Below are positions 1-7,195 of a stretch of 64,000 nt of DNA, piece by piece. Both the position numbers and the translations under genes were made by a program. This stretch comes from Sphingomonas sp. JUb134 (GTDB taxonomy: Bacteria; Pseudomonadota; Alphaproteobacteria; Sphingomonadales; Sphingomonadaceae), in NCBI RefSeq assembly GCF_004341505.2, contig NZ_SLYP02000001.1, positions 3,248,501 to 3,312,500 of the forward strand, read 5' to 3'. The first letter of the stretch is position 1; every line of letters starts with the position of its first letter. The notes below the pieces were generated by a model. It did no database searches. It saw only the letters and a list, made by a program, of their open reading frames with translations, and had not been told where the DNA came from.

Positions 1-36
1 GAGCGCGATCGCGATCCCCTTACGTGTACGCATCAT
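1..36 (-). CDS. 5' end of an unidentified gene running off the left edge
   Basis: A minus-strand reading frame opens with two ATG codons (positions 36 and 33) and continues out of the window as MMRTRKGIAIAL. The basic start followed by hydrophobic residues looks like the beginning of a signal peptide. A G-rich stretch just upstream on the minus strand (about 40-46) could serve as ribosome binding site. Only 12 codons are visible, so the product cannot be named. It is divergent from the cyanophycinase-like gene and may share its control region. Confidence 0.45.
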   Translation of the reverse strand, partial: MMRTRKGIAIAL

Positions 37-59
37 TTGACCCCCCGTATTCCCGAAGA

Positions 60-108
60 CATATTGGCAGCAGAACCAGTCAAAATGGAACAACAAAAAT
101 GCAATATG
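60..108. promoter_or_regulatory. Inverted repeat in a divergent control region
   Basis: CATATTG at 60-66 is matched by its exact reverse complement CAATATG at 102-108. The arm centres are 42 bp apart, close to four helical turns, in an unusually AT-rich stretch between two divergent starts. The layout would suit a dimeric or looping regulator such as the AsnC/Lrp protein encoded at 1135-1566. This is an inference from position and symmetry only. Confidence 0.3.
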
Positions 109-127
109 TTCGGCAGGAGCGAACGAA

Positions 128-1132
128 TTGAAAAGCGGGGGTTGGGGGGCATGGTCCCGAATCGCATTCGCGCTGCTGGCGCTGCTGCTGCCGGCGTCCA
201 CCTGGGCGGCACCTGGCGGCTACAGCTATTATGAAATCGGCGACCGGAGCGCGAAGACGCCCGCGCCCACCGCGCCCGCGCTGATGCTGGTCGGGGGCGG
301 CGACTGGGACTATCGCGCCTTCCGCTGGTTTGCCGAGCGCGCCGGCCACGGCCACATCGTCGTGCTGCGCGCCTCGGGAGAGGGGGAAGCCGGCGAGGAG
401 ATCTTCAACCAGGTCGGCGGCGTTGCCTCGGTCCAGACGCTCGTCTTCCGCAGCCGCGTCGCCGCCAGCGATGCGCGCGTGCTCGACATCCTCGCGCGCG
501 CCGACGGCATCTTTATCGCCGGCGGAGACCAGGCCAACTACGTCCGCTTCTGGAAGGACACGCCCGTCGCCCGCGCGCTCGACGCCCATGTCCGCAAGGG
601 CCGCCCGATCGGCGGCACCAGCGCCGGCCTCGCGATCCTGGGCGGCACCGCCTATGGCGCGATGGACGGGGGCAGCATCGACAGCCCGGAAGCGCTCGCC
701 GACCCCGCCGGCCCCGCCGTCACGCTGGTGACCGGCTTCCTCCACATGCCGCGCCTCGCCCATGTCGTCACCGACACGCATTTCGCCCGGCGCGACCGGC
801 TCGGCCGCCTGTTCGCCTTCGTCGCCAAGGCGCGGCAGAAGGACCCGAAGGCCGTCGGCCTCGGCGTCGACGAGGGCGCTGCGCTCTGCGTGGAGGCGGA
901 CGGCACCGCCCGCCTGCTGTCGCCGCCCGGCGGCCATGGCTGGCTGGTCCAGCCGACCACCCGACCCACCCTCCAGCCGGGCCAGCCGCTCGACTGGACG
1001 GGCGTCCGCGTGACCGGCATCGGCCCCGACAGCGTGCTCGACCTCGACACGCTGCAGGTCACCGCTCCCGCCTTCGACGGCATCGCCCGCGTCGAGCGCG
1101 GCGTGCTGCGCGACGCCCCCGGCCCGCGCTGA
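128..1132 (+). CDS. Secreted cyanophycinase-like peptidase (family S51)
   Basis: The predicted 334-residue product starts with a signal peptide (hydrophobic 12-24, likely cleavage after TWA near residue 27). It then carries S51 hallmarks: GGDQ at 132-135, the nucleophile elbow GGTSAG with Ser165, and DTHFARRDRLGRL at about 216-228 supplying the catalytic His region. Cyanophycinases are serine peptidases that cut cyanophycin into beta-Asp-Arg (and beta-Asp-Lys) dipeptides; other S51 members are dipeptidases or unknown. TTG at 128 is chosen as start because AGGAG lies 8 nt upstream and the signal peptide follows at once. The AsnC-type regulator gene begins 2 nt after the stop. A different peptide or isopeptide substrate is possible. 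Confidence 0.75.
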   Translation: MKSGGWGAWSRIAFALLALLLPASTWAAPGGYSYYEIGDRSAKTPAPTAPALMLVGGGDWDYRAFRWFAERAGHGHIVVLRASGEGEAGEEIFNQVGGVASVQTLVFRSRVAASDARVLDILARADGIFIAGGDQANYVRFWKDTPVARALDAHVRKGRPIGGTSAGLAILGGTAYGAMDGGSIDSPEALADPAGPAVTLVTGFLHMPRLAHVVTDTHFARRDRLGRLFAFVAKARQKDPKAVGLGVDEGAALCVEADGTARLLSPPGGHGWLVQPTTRPTLQPGQPLDWTGVRVTGIGPDSVLDLDTLQVTAPAFDGIARVERGVLRDAPGPR

Positions 1133-1134
1133 CC

Positions 1135-1566
1135 ATGCGGCCCGAGGAAATCGACCCGCAGCTCCTGGCGCTCCTGCGCGAGGACGCCCGCCGCAACGTC
1201 TCCGAACTGGCGGCGGCGCTCGGCGTCTCGCGCACCGCCGTCTACAGCAGCATCGAGCGGCTGGAGCGGGAGGGCACGATCCTCGGCTACACCGTCCGCC
1301 TGGGCGAGGATTACGACCGCCGCCTGATCCGCGCCCATGTCATGATCAAGCTGTTTCCCAAGGCGACCCACGCCACCCAGGACCGGCTCGTCACCATGCC
1401 GGAGGTCGCCGGCCTCTACGCGATCTCGGGCGAATACGACCTGATCGCCATCGTCGAGGCGCCCCACGTCAACCGCCTCAACGACCTGCTCGACGCCATC
1501 GGCGAGCTGGAGGGCGTCGAGCGCACCACCTCCTCCGTCATCCTCGCCACCAAGCTCCAGCGTTGA
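1135..1566 (+). CDS. AsnC/Lrp-family transcriptional regulator
   Basis: This 143-residue protein has the family's usual length and two-part layout. Residues about 5-55 form a winged helix-turn-helix (ARRNVSELAAALGVSRTAVY), and residues about 65-140 form the RAM ligand-binding and oligomerisation domain, with the typical GEYDLIAIVEA strand. Such regulators usually sense amino acids and control their uptake or breakdown. It is almost fused to the cyanophycinase-like gene (2 nt gap), so the two are probably co-transcribed. The ligand cannot be read from the sequence; arginine, lysine or aspartate would fit the neighbourhood. Confidence 0.88.
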   Translation: MRPEEIDPQLLALLREDARRNVSELAAALGVSRTAVYSSIERLEREGTILGYTVRLGEDYDRRLIRAHVMIKLFPKATHATQDRLVTMPEVAGLYAISGEYDLIAIVEAPHVNRLNDLLDAIGELEGVERTTSSVILATKLQR

Positions 1567-1567
1567 T

Positions 1568-2479
1568 TCACGCCGCTCCAGCCCCCCGCGCCTCCTCCAC
1601 GATCCAGTCGCAGAACCGCTCCAGCGCCGGGTTCTCCACCCCTTCCGGCCGCACCAGATAATAGGCGTCGTCGCTGGTGAGCGGGATCGACAGCGGACAC
1701 ACCAGGCTGCCGCTTTCCAGCTCCGGCCCGATCAGGAAGCTCGGCACCAGCGCCGCCCCCGCTCCCGCCGCCGCCGCCTGCGCCAGCATCAGGAAATGCT
1801 CGAAGCTCGGCCCCGACGGCACCGGCGGCGCCTCCACCCCCGCCACCCGCAGCCACTGGTCCCACGCCCCGCGGCGCGAGGTCTGGAACAGCAGCGGCTT
1901 GCCCAGCAGGTCCGCCGCCTCGCGGATCGGGTTCTGCGCCAGCCACGCGGGCGCGCACACCGGGATCGCCGCCTCGCGGAACAGCAGCTCGTGCACCATC
2001 CCCGGCCACTCCGGCCGCCCAAAGTCGATCGCCGCGTCGAACCGCTCCTCGACCATCTCCAGCGGATAGGTCCGCGCCGCCAGGTTCACCACCAGCTCCG
2101 GATGGCGCGCGGTCAGCCGCGGCAGCCGCGGCGCCAGCCAGCGCATGCCGAAGCTCGGCAGCGTCGCGATGTCGAGCGTGTTGGTCGGCCGTCCACCCGC
2201 GACCCGTGCCGTCGCCCGCCGGATCCGCTCCAGCGCCGGCGCGATCTCCGCGGCATAGGCGCGCCCCTGCGCGTTCAGCGTCACCCGCCGCCCGGCCCGG
2301 TCGAACAGCGGCGCCTGCACCCAGTCCTCCAGCAGCGCGACCTGGCGGCTCACCGCACTCTGGGTCAGCCCCACCGCCTCGCCCGCGCGGGAGAAGCCGC
2401 CCAGCCGCGCCGCCGCCGCAAAGCTGTTCAGCGCGGCCATCGGCGGCAGCAGCCGGCGCCCCTCATTCCCATCGCTCAT
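1568..2479 (-). CDS. LysR-family transcriptional regulator
   Basis: The 303-residue product has an N-terminal LysR helix-turn-helix (about 15-70, with FSRAGEAVGLTQSAVSRQVA) and a C-terminal substrate-binding domain (about 100-300). The reading frame extends far upstream, but the ATG at 2479 is preferred because the HTH begins shortly after it. The gene converges on the AsnC gene and diverges from the hglS operon with 78 bp between starts, the classic position of a LysR activator of its neighbour. The inducer is unknown; an intermediate of lysine or arginine degradation is the obvious guess. Confidence 0.88.
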   Translation of the reverse strand: MSDGNEGRRLLPPMAALNSFAAAARLGGFSRAGEAVGLTQSAVSRQVALLEDWVQAPLFDRAGRRVTLNAQGRAYAAEIAPALERIRRATARVAGGRPTNTLDIATLPSFGMRWLAPRLPRLTARHPELVVNLAARTYPLEMVEERFDAAIDFGRPEWPGMVHELLFREAAIPVCAPAWLAQNPIREAADLLGKPLLFQTSRRGAWDQWLRVAGVEAPPVPSGPSFEHFLMLAQAAAAGAGAALVPSFLIGPELESGSLVCPLSIPLTSDDAYYLVRPEGVENPALERFCDWIVEEARGAGAA

Positions 2480-2557
2480 CAGCACATGACTCCTTTGCGT
2501 TTGCGCTAGCACGGCTCCGGCGTAGAGGTGAACGCTTGGCTGGAGCGAGGAACGTTC
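2480..2557. promoter_or_regulatory. Divergent control region between LysR gene and hglS operon
   Basis: The 78 bp between the two start codons must hold the promoters of both genes and probably the LysR binding site. GAGCGAGGA at 2543-2551 is a good ribosome binding site for the ATG at 2558, and this decides that start over the upstream ATG at 2528. I could not identify a convincing -35/-10 pair. Confidence 0.4.
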
Positions 2558-3577
2558 ATGCGCATTGAGAATGATAGCGTGCTGGCGCGGCTGGTCCGCA
2601 ACGTGCTGGGCGATCGCACCGAGGCGGCGTTCGACGCCCTGGTCGTCCCGGCCGAACTGGCCGAGGTCACCGGCGATCGCGTGCCCCGCGCCGTCTTCGC
2701 CATGGCGCTCGCGACCGTGCTGTTCGACGACCTGCTGGCGCGCGTGCCGAGCGGCGCCCGCTATGTCGCCGACCGGCGCGCCGCCGGCGGGCACATCCTG
2801 TTCGACCATGGCGCGCTCCGCACCATCCGCTTCCCGCAAGGCCCGACCGGCGCGCTTCCCGCCGGCCAGGACGCCTTCGCCCGCATCCTCGAGCCGCTCG
2901 GCTATGCCGTCGCCAGCCTCTACCCGCTGCCGGCGCTCAAGATGACCGGCCACGCCTATTGCCACCGCGATCTGCCGGAGACGATCCCGCAGTATTTCGT
3001 GAGCGAGTTGCACGTCGAGCGCTTCGACGACGCCTTCGCCGAGGCCGCCGCCCGCGTGTTCGGCACCTCCATCGATCCGCTCACCCCCGCCGATGTCGCC
3101 GTGCTCGACGGCTTCGCCCGCGATGGCGCGGTCGCCTATGCCGATGCCGAGCCCGCGCTGCCGCGCATCGCCGCCGCCTTCGATCGCCAGCACGGGGACG
3201 TCACCGTCGCCGACTATGAGGCGCTGCTCGCCCAGTCCGGCGAAGCCGCCTGGATCGCGACCGAGGGCAACGCCTTCAACCACGCGACCGACCGCGTCGC
3301 CGATGTGGAGGCATTGTCCGATACGCTGCGCGACGGCGGCTGGCCGATCAAGGAGCGCGTCGAGATCTCCGCCAGCGGCCGCGTCCGCCAAACCGCCTTC
3401 CGTGCCGATCCCGTCGAGCGCCTGTTCGTGGACGCCGAAGGCCAGCAGGTCCGCCGCACCGTGCCGGGCTCCTTCTACGAGTTCATCACCCGCCACGCGA
3501 AGGACGACGGCAGCCTCGACCTCGCGTTCGACAGCGCCAACGCGACCGGCATCTTCGCCATGACCCGGGCCGCATGA
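2558..3577 (+). CDS. hglS: 2-oxoadipate dioxygenase/decarboxylase, HglS-like (DUF1338)
   Basis: The 339-residue product matches the DUF1338 family, whose characterised member HglS converts 2-oxoadipate, O2 and water to D-2-hydroxyglutarate in bacterial lysine catabolism. Likely Fe(II) ligands are His84 (FDHGALRT), His242 (AFNHATD) and Glu308 (SFYEF), with Arg88 as the substrate-binding arginine; spacing matches, from memory, His70, Arg74, His226 and Glu294 of the Pseudomonas putida enzyme. The stop overlaps the next start by 4 nt (ATGA), and that next gene encodes the dehydrogenase expected to use its product. This pairing supports the call strongly. Confidence 0.88.
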   Translation: MRIENDSVLARLVRNVLGDRTEAAFDALVVPAELAEVTGDRVPRAVFAMALATVLFDDLLARVPSGARYVADRRAAGGHILFDHGALRTIRFPQGPTGALPAGQDAFARILEPLGYAVASLYPLPALKMTGHAYCHRDLPETIPQYFVSELHVERFDDAFAEAAARVFGTSIDPLTPADVAVLDGFARDGAVAYADAEPALPRIAAAFDRQHGDVTVADYEALLAQSGEAAWIATEGNAFNHATDRVADVEALSDTLRDGGWPIKERVEISASGRVRQTAFRADPVERLFVDAEGQQVRRTVPGSFYEFITRHAKDDGSLDLAFDSANATGIFAMTRAA

Positions 3578-4998
3578 ACGACGCGCTCGCCCGGGCACTT
3601 CGCGACGCGGTTGGCCCCGCCCACCTGCTGACCGACCCGGGCGACCTCGCCGGCTATGCGAGCGACGGCCGCGGCGTCACCGGCCAGCCGCTCGGCGTAG
3701 TGCGTCCGACCTCTGCGGAGGAGGTCGCGGCCGTGCTGCGCGCCGCCCATGCCGCCGGCGTGCGCGTGGTGCCGCAGGGCGCCCGCACCGGCCTGGTCGC
3801 GGCCGGCATCCCGGGCGCGGACGCGGACCTGCTCGTCCTCAACCTCGATCGGCTCGCCCGCACACCCGCGATCGATCCCGTCAACCGTACGGCAGAGGTG
3901 GACGCCGGCGTGCGCCTCTCCGCGCTCAACGCCGCCGCCCTGCCGCATGGCCTGAGCTTCCCGATCGACCTGGGGGCGGATCCGTCGATCGGCGGCATGA
4001 TCGGCGCCAACACCGGCGGCGCGCGGCTGCTCCGCTACGGCGACGTCCGCCGCAACCTGCTCGCGCTCGAGGTGGTGACCTCGGAAGCCGAGCCCCGCGT
4101 GCTCCAGCTCGGCGCGCCCTTGTGGAAGAACAACACCGGCATCGACCTGAAGCAGCTGCTCGTCGGCAGCTCGGGTGCGCTCGGCGTCGTCACCCGCGCC
4201 ACGCTCGCGCTCTCGCCGCTCGCCCCCACCCGCGTCACCGCCATGCTCGCGCTCGACCGCGACGAGACCGCCGTCGACCTGCTGGTCGCACTCGAGGCCA
4301 GCTTCGGGACACTGCTCACCGCGTTCGAGGGCATTTCCGCCCCCGCGCTCGACGCCGCCCTTACCCATGTCCCGCGCCTGCGCGACCCGTTCGCCGGGCA
4401 GCGCCCTGCCTATGCCGTGCTGGTCGAGCTGTCCGCCGGTGCCGCCTTCGACGTCGAATGGCTGGAGGAGCGCCTCGGCGACACCCTCGCCCCCTGGATG
4501 GAGCGCGGCGCGGTCGTCGATGCGATGCTCGATCGCCGCGACGATCTCTGGGCGATCCGCCACGCTGTGCCGGAGGGGCTGCGCGCCTCGGGCAAGGTCG
4601 TCGCCTGCGACATCGCGCTCCGCCGTGGCGACGTCATGCGCTTCCGCCGCGACGTGGCCCCACGGGTTCAGGCGATCGCCCCTCAGCTGCGCCTGCACGA
4701 CTTCGGCCACGTCGGCGACGGCGGGCTGCACTTCAACCTGGTGTGGCCACCGGAAGCCGGCCCCTTCGATCCCGCCGTGGCGGAGGCCGCCCGCGCCACC
4801 GTCTTCCGCGCGGTGGTCCAGGAATATGGCGGCAGCTTCAGCGCCGAACACGGCATCGGGCCCTCCAACGCCGCCTGGTACACCGAACTGGTGCCCGGAC
4901 CGGTGCGCAGTCTTTCCGGCGCCGTTCAGCGCCTCCTCGCCCCCGTGCCCGTCGGCCGGGTGGACTTCCACGATCCCGTTCAAGGAGACAGGGCATGA
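3574..4998 (+). CDS. FAD-linked D-2-hydroxyglutarate dehydrogenase
   Basis: The 474-residue protein has a PCMH-type FAD domain (about 30-210, with GGMIGANTGGARLLRYGD and KNNTGIDLKQLLVGSSGALG) and a C-terminal FAD-oxidase domain with HDFGHVGDGGLHFN and AEHGIG, the metal and substrate motifs of the D-2-hydroxyglutarate/D-lactate dehydrogenase group. Following directly on hglS, the natural reaction is D-2-hydroxyglutarate to 2-oxoglutarate, passing electrons to a flavoprotein or quinone carrier. It overlaps both neighbours by 4 nt. Family members also include glycolate and D-lactate dehydrogenases, so substrate assignment rests on context. Confidence 0.82.
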   Translation: MNDALARALRDAVGPAHLLTDPGDLAGYASDGRGVTGQPLGVVRPTSAEEVAAVLRAAHAAGVRVVPQGARTGLVAAGIPGADADLLVLNLDRLARTPAIDPVNRTAEVDAGVRLSALNAAALPHGLSFPIDLGADPSIGGMIGANTGGARLLRYGDVRRNLLALEVVTSEAEPRVLQLGAPLWKNNTGIDLKQLLVGSSGALGVVTRATLALSPLAPTRVTAMLALDRDETAVDLLVALEASFGTLLTAFEGISAPALDAALTHVPRLRDPFAGQRPAYAVLVELSAGAAFDVEWLEERLGDTLAPWMERGAVVDAMLDRRDDLWAIRHAVPEGLRASGKVVACDIALRRGDVMRFRRDVAPRVQAIAPQLRLHDFGHVGDGGLHFNLVWPPEAGPFDPAVAEAARATVFRAVVQEYGGSFSAEHGIGPSNAAWYTELVPGPVRSLSGAVQRLLAPVPVGRVDFHDPVQGDRA

Positions 4999-6191
4999 CC
5001 GACCACCTCATGGGCGTCTATAATCGCGCACCGCTCAGCGTCGCGCGCGGCCAGGGCGCCTGGCTGTGGGATACCGAGGGTCGCCAGTATCTCGACTGCG
5101 TCGCCGGCATCGCCACCAACGCGCTCGGCCATTGCCATCCCAAGCTCGTCGCTGCGCTCACCGAGCAGGCGAACACCCTCTGGCACGTCTCCAACATCTT
5201 TCGCGTGCCCGGCCAGGAAGCGCTCGCGGAGCGGCTGACCGCCGCCACCTTCGCCGACGTGGTGTTCTTCGCCAGCACCGGCACCGAAAGCGTCGAATGC
5301 GCGCTCAAGACCGCGCGCCGCTATCACTATGCCAAGGGTGCGCCGGAGCGGATCGACGTGATCGGCTTTGCCGGCTCCTTCCACGGCCGCACCTATGGCG
5401 CGATCAACGCCGCCGGAAACCCGTCCTACACGGAAGGTTTCGGGCCGCGCCTGCCGGGCTATATCCAGCTCACCCTCGATGACGCAGCCGCTCTGGCCGA
5501 AGCGATCGCCCGCCCCACCACCGCCGCCGTGATCGTGGAGCCCGTGCAGGGCGAAGGCGGCGCGCGTGCGCTGACCGGCGAATGGCTCACCGAGCTGCGC
5601 CGCCTGTGCACCGTCCACGGCGTGCTGCTCATCTATGACGAGGTGCAGAGCGGCATGGGCCGCACCGGCCGCCTGTTCGCCCACCAGTGGTTCGAGGGCG
5701 CCGAGCCCGACATCATGTGCGTCGCAAAGGCGCTGGGCGGCGGCTATCCCGTCGCCGCCTGCCTCGCCACCGCAGACGCCGCCAGCGGCATGGTCGCCGG
5801 GGTCCACGGCACCACCTTCGGCGGCAGCCCGCTCGCCATGGCGGTGGCGCTCGCCGCATTCGACGAAATTTCCAATCCCAACACCCTCGCTCACGCCCGC
5901 GACGTGGCGGAGGACCTGCGCCGCCAGCTGATCGACCTCGCCGCCCGTTATCCGGACGTGATTCAGGACGTGCGCGGCAAGGGCCTGCTGATCGGCCTGC
6001 GCATGATCCCCAACAACCGCGAGTTCATGGGGATTGCGCGCGACCACGGCCTGCTGGTCGCCGGCGGCGGTGAGAATTGCGTGCGCCTGCTGCCGCCGCT
6101 CAACTTGAGCCATGCAGAGGCGGCGGAGGCGGTGACCCGGCTCGCGCTCGCCTGCGAGACGGTCCGTGCACAGGTGGCACAGGCGGCCTGA
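4995..6191 (+). CDS. astC: Class III aminotransferase, acetylornithine/succinylornithine type
   Basis: The 398-residue PLP enzyme aligns with the ArgD/AstC group: STGTES at 94-99 binds the cofactor phosphate, Asp215 in YDEVQSG contacts the pyridine nitrogen, and Lys245 in VAKALGGGYP forms the Schiff base. AstC removes the terminal amino group of N2-succinylornithine; ArgD and LysJ relatives act on acetylornithine or on lysine-pathway analogues. AAGGAGA lies upstream, and the start overlaps the preceding stop (ATGA). Its stop overlaps the astA start by one base (TGATG). Sitting directly before astA and astD favours a catabolic AstC role over biosynthetic ArgD. Confidence 0.82.
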   Translation: MTDHLMGVYNRAPLSVARGQGAWLWDTEGRQYLDCVAGIATNALGHCHPKLVAALTEQANTLWHVSNIFRVPGQEALAERLTAATFADVVFFASTGTESVECALKTARRYHYAKGAPERIDVIGFAGSFHGRTYGAINAAGNPSYTEGFGPRLPGYIQLTLDDAAALAEAIARPTTAAVIVEPVQGEGGARALTGEWLTELRRLCTVHGVLLIYDEVQSGMGRTGRLFAHQWFEGAEPDIMCVAKALGGGYPVAACLATADAASGMVAGVHGTTFGGSPLAMAVALAAFDEISNPNTLAHARDVAEDLRRQLIDLAARYPDVIQDVRGKGLLIGLRMIPNNREFMGIARDHGLLVAGGGENCVRLLPPLNLSHAEAAEAVTRLALACETVRAQVAQAA

Positions 6192-7195
6192 TGCTGGTGG
6201 TACGACCCGCCGGACCGGCGGATTTGATTGCGTTGAAGGAGCTCGCGGTCCTGTCCGGCCGCGGCTTCACCAGCCTGCCCGAGAATGACGACGTACTCGC
6301 CGAACGATTGGCGCTGGCGGAGGAGAGCTTCGCCGGCACCGTCGCCCCGGCTGAGGCCTGGTACACGCTGATGCTGGAGGAAAGCGACACGGGCGAGGTG
6401 CTCGGCGTCGCCGGCGTGCGTGCGGCTGTGGGGCTCACCCGCCCGCACTTCTCCTTCCGCATCGTGACCCTGGCGCAATATTCGCCAGCGGCACGCACGC
6501 GCTTCGACCACCAGGCGCTGGTGCTGGTCAACGAATGCGGCGGCTGGACCGAGGTCGGCTCGCTGTTCGTCCACCCGCGGCTGCGCGGCGGCGGCGGCGG
6601 CAGCCTGCTCGCGCGCGCCCGCTACATGCTGATCGGCGCAGAGCCGATCCGCTTCTCGCATACGGTGATGGCCGAACTGCGCGGCTGGTTCGACGCCGAC
6701 GACACCTCGCCCTTCTGGGAGGGGGTCTCGAGCAAATTCTACCGCCTGCCCTTCGAACAGGCCGACCATATGGTCACCGCCACCGACGGCCAGTTCATCC
6801 TGGATCTGGCGCCCCGCCACCCCATCTATGTCGAGTTGATCGACCGCGCCGCCTCCGACGCCATCGGCCGCGTCCACCGCGACGGCGAAGCGGCGCTGGC
6901 GCTGCTGGAGCGCGAAGGCTTCGAGCGTTCCGGGCTGGTCGACATCTTCGACGGCGGGCCGACCGTCACCTGCGCGCGCGACACGCTGGCGACCGTGCGC
7001 AGCGGCCGGACGTTCCGCCTGGCGGTCGGCGAGGTGGCGGATGCGGCGCCCGCGCTGCTCTCCACCGCCGCCGTCGTCGATTTCCGCGCCACCCGCGCGC
7101 CCGCGCGTGCCGATGGTGCGGCGCTGGTAATCGCCCCTGCCACCGCCGACGCGCTCCGCCTGCGCGAAGGCGACCTGATCCGGATGAGTGCCTGA
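6191..7195 (+). CDS. astA: Arginine/ornithine N-succinyltransferase
   Basis: The 334-residue product has the length and features of AstA: LVVRPAGPADLIAL at the start, then GRGFTSLPEND, and a GNAT-like core with GSLFVHPRLRGGGGGSLLARAR and FWEGVSSKFY. AstA transfers succinyl from succinyl-CoA to the alpha-amino group of arginine, and in some bacteria ornithine. The start at 6191 gives a one-base overlap with astC; an upstream frame extension lies inside astC and is discounted. No succinylarginine dihydrolase (astB) or succinylglutamate desuccinylase (astE) gene lies in the window, which leaves the acceptor open. Confidence 0.85.
   Translation: MLVVRPAGPADLIALKELAVLSGRGFTSLPENDDVLAERLALAEESFAGTVAPAEAWYTLMLEESDTGEVLGVAGVRAAVGLTRPHFSFRIVTLAQYSPAARTRFDHQALVLVNECGGWTEVGSLFVHPRLRGGGGGSLLARARYMLIGAEPIRFSHTVMAELRGWFDADDTSPFWEGVSSKFYRLPFEQADHMVTATDGQFILDLAPRHPIYVELIDRAASDAIGRVHRDGEAALALLEREGFERSGLVDIFDGGPTVTCARDTLATVRSGRTFRLAVGEVADAAPALLSTAAVVDFRATRAPARADGAALVIAPATADALRLREGDLIRMSA

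Noticed and set aside
80..937. 285-codon minus-strand frame opposite the cyanophycinase-like gene
   Set aside because: It is antisense to a gene with clear motifs; long antisense frames are expected at this GC content.
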